The notes under the pieces are model-generated. The model did not search any database, was not told where the DNA came from, and was given only the letters and a program-made list of their open reading frames with translations. A DNA stretch of 64,000 nucleotides from Trebonia sp963795335 (GTDB taxonomy: Bacteria; Actinomycetota; Actinomycetes; Streptosporangiales; Streptosporangiaceae), in NCBI GenBank assembly GCA_963795335.1, contig CAWCHI010000005.1:1-64000 (forward strand), written 5' to 3'. The translations under genes and the position numbers were made by a program. Shown here one piece after another: positions 35,524-43,105 of this stretch; the stretch's first letter is position 1; each line of letters starts with the position of its first letter.

Positions 35524-36357
35524 TCACATGCCCATGCCGCCGTCGACCGGCAGCCCCGCGCCGGTGATGAAGCGGGCGCCGTCGGAAGCCAGGAACACCA
35601 CCGCGTCGGCGATGTCGGGCACCTCGCCCAGGCGGCCGAGCGGGGTCAGCCCGGCGACCGCGGCCGCCGCCTCCTGGGGGCTCGGGAACAGCCCGATCGC
35701 GGCGCAGTCGACCGCCAGCTGGTTGCCCATCTCGGTCGGCACCAGGCCGGGGTAGACGCAGTTGACCCGCACCCCGTAGCCGAGCCGCCCCGACTCGGCC
35801 GCCGCGACCCGGGTCAGCCGGTCCACGGCCGACTTGGTGGCCGAGTAGCCGGCGATCCCGGGGAAGGCGATCGTCGCCGCGACCGACGCGACGTTGACGA
35901 TGGCATTGTCCCGGCGGGCACCGGCGGAGCCTGCGCCGGGAACGTTGCCGGCCCCGCCGGGCCGCATCGCGCGCAGCCCGTGCTTGAGGCCGAGCGCGGT
36001 TCCGAGCACGTTCACCTCGAGCATGCGCCGGATGTCGGCCGGGTCGATGTCGACCAGCAGGCTGGTGATCTCGATGCCGGCGTTGTTGACGAGGATGTCG
36101 AGCCCGCCCAGGTGGCCGATCGCCTGCGGCAGCGCCTGCATCCAGCTGTCCTCGGAGGTCACGTCGAGCGGGACGAACTCCGCCGCCGCCCCGGCCTGGC
36201 GCAGCGACTCGGCGGTCACCTTCCCCAGGTCGTCCCGGATGTCGGCGATCACCACCGCCGCGCCCGCCCGGGCCAGCGCCCGGGCCATGCCCTCGCCGAG
36301 CCCGCGGGCCCCGCCGGTGACCAGGGCCTTGCGCCCCGTCAGGTCGTAAACGCTCAT
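35524..36357 (-). CDS. SDR-family NAD(P)-dependent oxidoreductase
   Basis: 277 aa. Cofactor motif ALVTGGARGLGEGMARAL (TGGxxGLG), VIADIRDD (Asp, prefers NAD), LVNNAGIE, catalytic Ser in VNVASVAA, YSATKSAVDRL (Y-x3-K), and C-terminal FLASDGARFITGAGLPVDGG. An insertion PGGAGNVPGAGSAGARRDN (about residue 125-145) between the helix and the catalytic strand is not usual. ATG 36357. Divergent from the TetR gene; the shared spacer carries a perfect palindrome, so this SDR is the probable target of that regulator. Confidence 0.92.
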   Translation of the reverse strand: MSVYDLTGRKALVTGGARGLGEGMARALARAGAAVVIADIRDDLGKVTAESLRQAGAAAEFVPLDVTSEDSWMQALPQAIGHLGGLDILVNNAGIEITSLLVDIDPADIRRMLEVNVLGTALGLKHGLRAMRPGGAGNVPGAGSAGARRDNAIVNVASVAATIAFPGIAGYSATKSAVDRLTRVAAAESGRLGYGVRVNCVYPGLVPTEMGNQLAVDCAAIGLFPSPQEAAAAVAGLTPLGRLGEVPDIADAVVFLASDGARFITGAGLPVDGGMGM

Positions 36358-36503
36358 CGGGCACCCCTCTGTGCGAGCGAAAAAGCCGCATGCGCACGCA
36401 CCCGGGCGAACGAAGACCAGTGCCGCCGGATGGCACGCTGGCCGCCGTGGCCCGTCGCGCTGGCGCCCCAGGCCATCGGCGTGCTCATACCGTGGCCCCG
36501 TTC

Positions 36504-36517
36504 TTGACACTTGTCAA
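36504..36517. promoter_or_regulatory. Palindromic TetR operator TTGACA-N2-TGTCAA
   Basis: A perfect 14-base palindrome in the AT-richer spacer between the SDR and TetR genes, with a third TTGAC 22 bases further on (36526-36530). It is a natural binding site for the divergent TetR protein and overlaps a -35-like TTGACA. Confidence 0.6.
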
Positions 36518-36618
36518 GGTTTTGCTTGACGATTGTATTGAAAATTGCACCGGGGGCCCGGGCTGATAGCTTGAGATCATGGCGTTGTCGGAGGTATGCC
36601 GTCAATCGGGGTAGCGGA

Positions 36619-37248
36619 GTGACAGAGCTAGCGGAAGGCCGGCGGGAGCGGATCGCCCGCCGCCAGGTGGATAAGTTCGCTGAGCGGCGTGACGAGCTCG
36701 CCGCGGCCGCGCGGCAGACGCTGGCCGAGCTCGGCTACGCGAACACCAGCCTGCGCGACATCGCCCAGAACTCTGCGTTCTCGCACGGTGTGCTGCACTA
36801 CTACTTCGCCGACAAGTTCGAGCTGATCACCTACTGCGTCCGCCAGTACAAGGCCGAGTGCGTGAAGCGCTACGACTCGATCGTGGCCACCGCGGCGACG
36901 CCGGAGGAGCTCAGCGCCGGCATCGGCGCCGCGATGGCGGGCACCCTGCGCAATGACGCCGCTATGCACCGCCTCTGGTACGACCTGCGCAACCAGTCGC
37001 TGTTCGAGGAGGCGTTCCGGCCCGACGTGGCCGCGATCGACCAGTCGCTGGAGCGGATGATCTGGCGGATCGTCAGCAAGTTCGCCGAGCTGGCGGGCAA
37101 CCCCCCGGTCGTCACCCCGAAGGTAGCCTACGCGCTGGCCGACGGCCTGTTCCAGCACGCGCTGCTGGCGCAAATCGGCGGCCACGCGGGGGCGGGCGCC
37201 GAGCTCGACGCCAGCGTGCGGCTGCTGCTGCCGTCCATGGTCGGCTAG
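36619..37248 (+). CDS. TetR-family regulator
   Basis: 209 aa. The DNA-binding half is RRDELAAAARQTLAELGYANTSLRDIAQNSAFSHGVLHYYFADKFELI, in two pieces, with the TetR helix-turn-helix (TSLRDIA, then HGVLHYYFADK). The C-terminal half (AAMHRLWYDLRNQSLFEEAFRPD and on) is a ligand domain as in TetR_C_6-type proteins. Start GTG 36619: earlier in-frame residues are unconserved. A likely repressor of the divergent SDR gene and of itself through the 36504-36517 palindrome. A strong terminator follows. Confidence 0.9.
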   Translation: MTELAEGRRERIARRQVDKFAERRDELAAAARQTLAELGYANTSLRDIAQNSAFSHGVLHYYFADKFELITYCVRQYKAECVKRYDSIVATAATPEELSAGIGAAMAGTLRNDAAMHRLWYDLRNQSLFEEAFRPDVAAIDQSLERMIWRIVSKFAELAGNPPVVTPKVAYALADGLFQHALLAQIGGHAGAGAELDASVRLLLPSMVG

Positions 37249-37272
37249 CGGCCGCGGGCCGGGGAACGCGAA

Positions 37273-37303
37273 TCGCCCCGGACGGCGTTGCCGTCCGGGG
37301 CGA
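37273..37303. terminator. Strong hairpin between tetR and rbpA
   Basis: TCGCCCCGGACGGC and GCCGTCCGGGGCGA form a perfect 14-bp stem with a GTT loop. No T tract, as is common in actinobacteria. It lies between two convergent genes and can act in both directions. Confidence 0.8.
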
Positions 37304-37318
37304 CTGGTCACTCAGAGA

Positions 37319-37648
37319 TCAGCCGCGCAGCCGCTGCAGGGCCTCGGCCAGGATGGCCTCGCCGTCAGCGTCGGAGCGGCGCTCCTTCACGTAGGCCAGG
37401 TGGGTCTTGTACGGCTCTACACGCGGCGGTGCCGGCGGGTTGGCCTCGTCCGTCCCGGCCGGGAAGCCGCAGCGCGGGCACTCCCACTGGTCGGGGATCG
37501 CCGCGTCGGATGCGAAGCTGGGCCGGGTCTCGTGTCCGTTGGAGCACCAGAACGACACCCACACCCGGGGCGCGGCCTCGCCGCGCTCCGCTTCGCCCAT
37601 CGGGCCAGCGCCCACCCTGCTGCCGCGGATCGCGTTGCCACTGCTCAC
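37319..37648 (-). CDS. rbpA: RNA polymerase-binding protein RbpA
   Basis: A 109-aa actinobacterial transcription factor that binds the principal sigma factor and RNAP beta and stabilises the open complex. Signature: GSRVGAGPMGEAERGEAAPR (N-terminal tail and RNAP contact), then a zinc-binding core FWCSNGHETRPSFASDA, WECPRCGFPAG, and the sigma-interaction domain PYKTHLAYVKERRSDADGEAILAEAL. GTG 37648 is preceded by AAGAGGTGG. Neighbour of secG, the conserved context. In streptomycetes it is under sigma-R control; I did not find a clear GGAAT-N18-GTT promoter here. Confidence 0.96.
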   Translation of the reverse strand: MSSGNAIRGSRVGAGPMGEAERGEAAPRVWVSFWCSNGHETRPSFASDAAIPDQWECPRCGFPAGTDEANPPAPPRVEPYKTHLAYVKERRSDADGEAILAEALQRLRG

Positions 37649-37824
37649 AGACCACCTCTTGTCACGACTTGCCTGATTCCCTCGTCAGCCGGGCCCCGCG
37701 CGGCTCTCACCGAGAGCGGGAGGTCACCGCTGGTCTCCTTCATTTCACCACTGGTTTCGCCGCTGTGCGGCGTGAATTCGCAGACCGGACGGTGGATCTT
37801 GCCCGGCTCAGTGGACATACCTGA

Positions 37825-38055
37825 TCAGTGGTTGATGAGGTAACCCAGCGCGACAACGCAGACGAACCAGAGCACGCCGAAGAAGATGGTGATGCGGTCC
37901 AGGTTCCGCTCCACCACCGAGGACGACCCCAGGGTGGACGAAACACCGCCGCCGAACAGGTCGGACAGCCCGCCGCCCTTGCCCTTGTGCAGGAGCACGA
38001 GCAGGATCATCACGCACGACACGATGATCAGGATGACCGAGAGCGCGATCTCCAC
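37825..38055 (-). CDS. secG: Protein-export membrane protein SecG
   Basis: 76 aa, two transmembrane helices (ALSVILIIVSCVMILLVLLH, residues 4-23, and ITIFFGVLWFVCVVALGYLI, residues 55-74) linked by the conserved GKGGGLSDLFGGG loop. Accessory subunit of the SecYEG translocon. GTG start at 38055. It follows tpiA in the conserved gap-pgk-tpiA-secG order, with 71 bases between. Confidence 0.95.
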   Translation of the reverse strand: MEIALSVILIIVSCVMILLVLLHKGKGGGLSDLFGGGVSSTLGSSSVVERNLDRITIFFGVLWFVCVVALGYLINH

Positions 38056-38126
38056 CGGTTTCTTCTTTCCCTCTGGTTCTCGGTTGGCTGGTGTCCGCTA
38101 GCTGAGCCGCCGGGTTGCGCCGCCCG

Positions 38127-38921
38127 TCAGCGGCCCGCGGCCAGCTCACGATACCGGCAGATGGCCGCGAACTGCGCCGCGTCGATGCTCGCGCCGCCGA
38201 CGAGGGCGCCGTCCACGTCCTGCCCGGCCATGATGGGCGCGATGTTATCGCCCTTCACGGACCCTCCGTACAGGATACGCACCCCGGCGCCGGCTTCGGC
38301 CCCGGCTGTGCCGGAAACGTCCTCCCGGATGGCGGCCGCCATCTGCTGCGCGTCGTCGGCCGAGGCGACCTCGCCGGTGCCGATCGCCCAGACCGGCTCG
38401 TAGGCGATCACCATAGCGGCGACCGCTTCGGCCGGGATCTTCGCCAGCGAGCCCCTGAGCTGCGCCATCACGTAGTCGACCTGGCGGCCGGCCTGCCGCA
38501 CTTCCAGCGGCTCGCCGACGCACAAGATCGGCGTGACCGACACCGCCAGGGCCGCCTTGATCTTCGCGTTGACCAGGGCGTCATCCTCGGCGTGGTACTG
38601 GCGCCGCTCGGAGTGCCCGCACAGCACGTACGAGCACCCGAGCTTGGCCAGCATCGGGCCGGAGATCTCGCCGGTGTAAGCGCCCTTGGAGAACTTGGAG
38701 ATGTCCTGGGCGCCGTACCCGATCTTCAGCTTGTCCCCGTCTACCAGCGTCTGCACCGAGCGCAGGTCGGTGAACGGGGGCAGCACGACCACGTCGACAC
38801 TCTTGTAGTCCTTGTCGCTGAGCGTGAAAGCGAGCTTCTGCACCAGCGCGATGGCCTCGAAGTGGTTGAGGTTCATCTTCCAGTTGCCCGCGATCAGCGG
38901 CAGCTTCGTGTTGTCGGTCAT
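38127..38921 (-). CDS. tpiA: Triosephosphate isomerase
   Basis: 264 aa; interconverts dihydroxyacetone phosphate and glyceraldehyde 3-phosphate. Catalytic motifs: AGNWKMN (Lys), YVLCGHSERR (His, electrophile), AYEPVWAIGTG (Glu base), the flexible loop and phosphate site ILYGGSVKGDN. ATG 38921, 14 bases after the pgk stop. All active-site residues are present. Confidence 0.97.
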   Translation of the reverse strand: MTDNTKLPLIAGNWKMNLNHFEAIALVQKLAFTLSDKDYKSVDVVVLPPFTDLRSVQTLVDGDKLKIGYGAQDISKFSKGAYTGEISGPMLAKLGCSYVLCGHSERRQYHAEDDALVNAKIKAALAVSVTPILCVGEPLEVRQAGRQVDYVMAQLRGSLAKIPAEAVAAMVIAYEPVWAIGTGEVASADDAQQMAAAIREDVSGTAGAEAGAGVRILYGGSVKGDNIAPIMAGQDVDGALVGGASIDAAQFAAICRYRELAAGR

Positions 38922-38935
38922 AGTGCCTGGCAACC

Positions 38936-40147
38936 TTACGCCTCGAGGGCGGTGAGACCGGGGAGCGTCTTGCCCTCCAGGTACTCCAGCGAGGCGCCGC
39001 CCCCGGTCGAGATGTGCCCGAAGGACGACTCGCCGAGCCCGAACGACCGCACGGCCGCCGCCGAGTCGCCGCCGCCGACCACCGTCAGCCCGCTGACCTT
39101 GGTCAGCGCCTCGGCCACGGCCCGGGTGCCGGCCGCGAAGGCCGGGAACTCGAACACGCCCATCGGCCCGTTCCAGAACACGGTCCTGGCATCGGCCAGC
39201 TTGGCCGCGAACAGCTCGCTGGCCTGCGGGCCGATGTCGAGGCCCATGTGCCCGTCCGGGATCGCGTCGGCCGCGACCACGGTGGAGTGCGCGTCGGCGG
39301 CGAAGCGGTCGGCCACCACGACGTCGGGCGGCAGCACCAGCTCGACCCCGCGCTCGGCCGCCTGGGTGAGGATCTCACGGCACGAGTCGATGTGATCCCG
39401 CTCCAGCAGCGAGTCGCCCACCGGGTGGCCCAGGGCGGCCAGGAAGGTGAACACCATGCCGCCGCCGATCAGCACCCGGTCGGCCAGGCCGAGCAGGTTG
39501 CCGATGACGCCGAGCTTGTCCGACACCTTGGAACCGCCCAGCACCACCACATACGGGCGGGCCGGGTCGACCGTCAGCTGCTGCAGCACCGCCACCTCGG
39601 CCGTGACCAGGTCGCCAGCCGCGTGCGGCAGCAGCCGGGGCAGGTCGTAGACCGACGCCTGCTTGCGGTGCACCACGCCGAACCCGTCGCCCACGTACAC
39701 GTCGCCCAGCTTGGCCAGTTCCTGGGCCAGCTGCCCTCGTTCGGCATCATCTTTGGCGGTCTCGGCGGGCTCGAAGCGGACGTTCTCCAGCAGCGCGACC
39801 TCGCCGTCGGCGAGCCCGGCGACCGTCGCCGCGGCGGACGGACCGATCAGGTCGGTCGCGAACGCGACCGGCTGGCCGAGCAGCTCGGCCAGGCGGTCGG
39901 CCACCACCCGCAGCGACGGGCCGCCGGCCGCGCGCTCGGCGAAGTCGTCGCCCTTGGGCCGGCCGAGGTGGGCCATCACGATGACCCGGGCGCCGCGGCC
40001 GGCCAGCTTCCTGATGACCGGCAGCGAGGCGCGGATGCGCCCGTCGTCGGTGATGGCACCGCTGCCGGACTTGTCCAGCGGCACGTTGAGGTCGGACCGG
40101 ACCAGCACGCGCAGGCCGGTGACCTCGATGTCGTCGATGCTCCGCAT
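38936..40147 (-). CDS. pgk: Phosphoglycerate kinase
   Basis: 403 aa; transfers phosphate from 1,3-bisphosphoglycerate to ADP. N-terminal RVLVRSDLNVPLD, AHLGRPKG, the hinge and nucleotide domain VVLGGSKVSDKLGVI, GGGMVFTFL, and the C-terminal TVVGGGDSAAAVRSFG with STGGGASLEYLEG. ATG 40147. It lies 13 bases after the gap gene stop; together with tpiA they are one glycolytic operon. Confidence 0.97.
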   Translation of the reverse strand: MRSIDDIEVTGLRVLVRSDLNVPLDKSGSGAITDDGRIRASLPVIRKLAGRGARVIVMAHLGRPKGDDFAERAAGGPSLRVVADRLAELLGQPVAFATDLIGPSAAATVAGLADGEVALLENVRFEPAETAKDDAERGQLAQELAKLGDVYVGDGFGVVHRKQASVYDLPRLLPHAAGDLVTAEVAVLQQLTVDPARPYVVVLGGSKVSDKLGVIGNLLGLADRVLIGGGMVFTFLAALGHPVGDSLLERDHIDSCREILTQAAERGVELVLPPDVVVADRFAADAHSTVVAADAIPDGHMGLDIGPQASELFAAKLADARTVFWNGPMGVFEFPAFAAGTRAVAEALTKVSGLTVVGGGDSAAAVRSFGLGESSFGHISTGGGASLEYLEGKTLPGLTALEA

Positions 40148-40160
40148 GGCCGCGAATCCC

Positions 40161-41171
40161 TTACAGGCGCGACGCGACGAGGGCGGTGAGGTCAACGAGG
40201 CGGTTGGAGAAACCCCACTCGTTGTCGTACCAGCCGAGCACCTTCACCTGGTTGCCCGCCATCACCATGGTCAGCTGCGAGTCGAAGGTGACCGACGCGG
40301 GCGAGCCGACGATGTCGGTGGAAACGATCTCGTCTTCGGTGTAGTAGAGCACACCGCTGAGCGCACCCTCCGCGGCGGCCTTGTAGGCGGCGTTGACCTC
40401 GTCCTTGGTGACCTCGCGGCTGGTCTCGACGACCAGGTCGGTGATCGAGCCGGTGATCACCGGGACACGCAGCGAGGTACCGTCCAGCTTGCCCTTGAGC
40501 TCGGGGATGACCAGGCTGGTCGCCTTGGCCGCGCCGGTCGAGGTGGGCACGATGTTCTGCGCGGCGGCGCGGGCCCGGCGCAGGTCCTTGTGCGGGCCGT
40601 CCTGCAGCATCTGGTCCTGGGTGTAGGCGTGCACGGTGGTCATCAGGCCCTTTTCGATGCCGAAGTTCTCCAGCAGGACCTTGGCCATCGGCGCCACGCA
40701 GTTGGTGGTGCAGGAGGCGTTGGAGATGATCGAGTGGGCCGACGGGTCGTACTTGCCGTCGTTGACACCCATCACGATGGTGATGTCCTCCTCCTTGGCC
40801 GGGGCGGAGATGATCACCTTCTTGGCCCCGCAGGCCAGGTGCGCCTTGGCCGCCGGGCCGGTCACGAAGCGGCCGGTGGACTCGATCACGATGTCCACCC
40901 CGAGGTCGCCCCAGGGCAGGTCGGCCGGGTCGCGCTCGGCCAGGATCTTGATCGGCTTGCCGCCCACGACGATGGAGTCGCCCTCGACCGTGACCGGCCG
41001 GGGGAACCGGCCCGCGACGGTGTCGTACTTCAGCAGGTGCGCCATGGTCTTCAGGTCACCGAGGTCGTTGGCGGCCACGATCTCGAAGCCGCGGTCGCCG
41101 CTTTCCGCCAGGGCCTTGAAGAAGCTCCGCCCGATCCGCCCGAACCCGTTAATGCCTACTCGAACTGTCAC
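40161..41171 (-). CDS. gap: Glyceraldehyde-3-phosphate dehydrogenase, type I
   Basis: 336 aa, NAD-dependent. Motifs: VGINGFGRIGRSFFKAL (NAD site), the catalytic SNASCTTNCVAP (Cys), HAYTQDQMLQDGPH, and the C-terminal WYDNEWGFSNRLVDL. GTG 41171. First gene of the gap-pgk-tpiA-secG operon. In most actinobacteria whiA lies directly upstream; here whiA is about 10 kb away. Confidence 0.97.
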   Translation of the reverse strand: MTVRVGINGFGRIGRSFFKALAESGDRGFEIVAANDLGDLKTMAHLLKYDTVAGRFPRPVTVEGDSIVVGGKPIKILAERDPADLPWGDLGVDIVIESTGRFVTGPAAKAHLACGAKKVIISAPAKEEDITIVMGVNDGKYDPSAHSIISNASCTTNCVAPMAKVLLENFGIEKGLMTTVHAYTQDQMLQDGPHKDLRRARAAAQNIVPTSTGAAKATSLVIPELKGKLDGTSLRVPVITGSITDLVVETSREVTKDEVNAAYKAAAEGALSGVLYYTEDEIVSTDIVGSPASVTFDSQLTMVMAGNQVKVLGWYDNEWGFSNRLVDLTALVASRL

Positions 41172-41441
41172 AGCACTAGTCTCCGTTCCGATCGCCGCTC
41201 GTGACTAGGGTCCAACGCCAGGAACGCCCTGTCACTTCGTCACGTCCCGGCGGCAGTGGCGCGGTTGGGGTCACGCCCTCGGGGAGATTATCGGACACCG
41301 TTCCCCGGCCAGCGGACCTCGGGGGGTTACGCCCAGGCGCGCCGCGCCGCCGCTTCACCACTGGTCTAGACCATACAGAAGAAAGTAAAGAGATCGCAAT
41401 ATGCACAGGAGATACGGCCCCCTTCTTCCCCCGCTGTTCCC

Positions 41442-41515
41442 TCACCCGCCGCCCCCCGTTCGCCCCTCACCCCCGCCCCCCGTTCGCCCCTCACCCCCCG
41501 CCCCCGTTCGCCCGC
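41442..41515. repeat. C-rich direct repeats CCCCCGTTCGCCC
   Basis: At least three imperfect copies of CCGCCCCCCGTTCGCCCCTCACC, followed by a simpler CGCCC/CCGCGC tract to about 41600. The strand composition is nearly pure C/G with an extreme skew. Probably simple-sequence expansion; it could also be an assembly weak point. Confidence 0.6.
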
Positions 41516-41667
41516 CCCGCCCCCGCCCCCGCCCGCGCTGCCCGCCCGCGCCGCCCCCGCGCTGCCCACCCGCGCCGCCCACCCGCACCGCCCCGCCGAT
41601 CCGCTCGTGCCCGGCCCCCGGGCGCACTCCGCCAGCGCCCGCTCCGCTGGCGGCCTCCAGCCGCCAG

Positions 41668-41779
41668 TTGCTGTTATCCGCTGGCGGCCTCCGGCCAGTT
41701 GCTGTTATCCGCTGGCGTCGCCTTCGGCCCGCCTGGCGCGTCATCCTTATGCTGTTATCATCAGCTCCTTGCTGTTATC
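41668..41779. repeat. Four direct copies of TTGCTGTTATC
   Basis: Copies begin at 41668, 41699, 41749 (ATGCTGTTATC) and 41769. The first two share a longer unit, CAGTTGCTGTTATCCGCTGG. Three of the four are followed by C or G at the next base. Direct orientation and 20-50 base spacing suggest iterated binding sites or a decayed tandem repeat. Confidence 0.6.
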
Positions 41780-42102
41780 GTCCGCGCGGGCAGCATCAGC
41801 GCAGCCCGTTGGCGCGTCGGCCCGGAGCGGATCCGCCCCGAGTGTCCGTTGTGGCAGGCGGGAACAATAGTGCGGAAACTTTTAGCAGGCAGGAAACTTT
41901 CCGGGCGATAACACGTATTTATTTCCGCTATCTGCCTCGGACCAGTGAACCGAGGGGCGTTGACCCCGTCGGCCCAGGGAACTCCCCGGGCGCCGTTGCG
42001 CGCGATGAGCGAGCGGTGGCGTGAGAGGTGAGGCAGGAACGGCCGGGGCTGGGTTCGCGGCGTACGCTTGCGTGAAAGGCGAGCGGCAGGAGGCGGTGCC
42101 GG

Positions 42103-43074
42103 GTGGCGGGGCGTACGGTGCGCCGGCGGGTCGTGCGGGTCACGGTTCCGGGGGCGGAACCAGCGGGCGCCGACGGTCACCGGGCGGGAGCGGGCGGGCA
42201 GGCGCGCCCCCGGGACGGCAGTCCCGGGGCAGACCCGTCCCGGGACGGCAGCCACCCGGCGGCCAGCGCCGGCCAGGAGACGTCGACGGAGCGGGCCGAT
42301 CTGCTGGCGGCGGAGGAGCCGCTCGGGATCCGGGTCGACGGGACCGCGCTGACCATGACGATGCGCACGCCGGGGGACGATGTCGAGCTGGCGGCGGGCT
42401 TCCTGGTCGGCGAGGCGATCGTGCGCGGCCGTGACGACATCGTCGCGATGAAGGTCTGCGACGGGACCAGCTGCGGGCACCTGAGCCACCGGCCGGACGA
42501 GATCGGCAACATCGTCGACATCGCGCTCGCGCCCGGGGTCACGGTCAGCAGCGGCGCCCGGCGCAGTTTCATGACCAGTTCGGCCTGCGGGGTATGCGGC
42601 AAGTCCTCGATCGACGACATCTGCGTGCTCCCGCAGGCCCCGCTGGAGGCCGACACGACCGTCTTCAGGCCAGCGTGGCTGACCGGGCTGCCAGGGCGGC
42701 TGCGGGAGGCCCAGCGGGTTTTCGCCTCGACCGGCGGCTTGCACGCGGCCGGCCTGTTCACGGCCGGCGGCGACCTGCTCGTCGTCCGGGAGGACGTCGG
42801 CCGGCACAATGCGGTCGACAAGGTCGTCGGCTGGGCGCTGCTGCAGGACAAGCTGCCGCTGACCGGGTGCGCGCTGCTGGTCTCCGGTCGCGCCTCGTTC
42901 GAGCTGGTGCAGAAGGCGGTGCTGGCCGGGATCCCGCTGCTGGCGGCGGTGTCGGCGCCGTCGTCGCTCGCGGCCGAACTGGCCGAGGAGGCGGGGCTGA
43001 CCCTGGTCGGATTCCTGCGCGGCCAGTCCATGAACGTCTACACCGGCCTGCAGCGGGTAGCGCTTCCGGCATGA
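42103..43074 (+). CDS. fdhD: FdhD, formate dehydrogenase sulfurtransferase
   Basis: 323 aa. FdhD moves sulfur from a cysteine desulfurase to the molybdenum cofactor of formate dehydrogenase. Motifs: RTPGDDVELAAGFLVGEAIV, the catalytic Cys pair SSACGVCGKSS (residues about 164-174), VREDVGRHNAVDKVVGWAL and VSGRASFELVQKAVLAGIP. An N-terminal Gly/Asp/Ser-rich insertion of about 35 residues (residues 22-58) is extra for the family. Start GTG 42103. The neighbour is a molybdopterin molybdenumtransferase; no formate dehydrogenase gene is in the window. Confidence 0.94.
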   Translation: MAGRTVRRRVVRVTVPGAEPAGADGHRAGAGGQARPRDGSPGADPSRDGSHPAASAGQETSTERADLLAAEEPLGIRVDGTALTMTMRTPGDDVELAAGFLVGEAIVRGRDDIVAMKVCDGTSCGHLSHRPDEIGNIVDIALAPGVTVSSGARRSFMTSSACGVCGKSSIDDICVLPQAPLEADTTVFRPAWLTGLPGRLREAQRVFASTGGLHAAGLFTAGGDLLVVREDVGRHNAVDKVVGWALLQDKLPLTGCALLVSGRASFELVQKAVLAGIPLLAAVSAPSSLAAELAEEAGLTLVGFLRGQSMNVYTGLQRVALPA

Positions 43075-43105
43075 CGCCTGCCGCTGACGGGACCGGGGCC
43101 CGCTG

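Larger units (their letters stand above)
41172..42102. other. Long intergenic region between gap and fdhD with direct repeats
   Basis: A 931-base spacer with no believable gene. From 41172 to about 41400 is the gap promoter region (including AT-rich bases near 41360-41400). 41436-41600 is a C-rich tract with repeated CCCCCGTTCGCCCC units. 41668-41779 has four copies of TGCTGTTATC. A hairpin CCTCGG...CCGAGG lies near 41935-41956, upstream of fdhD. Function of the repeats unknown. Confidence 0.6.

Noticed and set aside
35511..36507. C-terminal extension of the methyltransferase by 330 residues
   Set aside because: It is antisense to the SDR; the protein family ends near 35500 and an out-of-frame TAA is there.
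41401..42024. Pro/Arg-rich frames across the C-rich tract
   Set aside because: Translations of simple repeats; all frames are open because of the composition.
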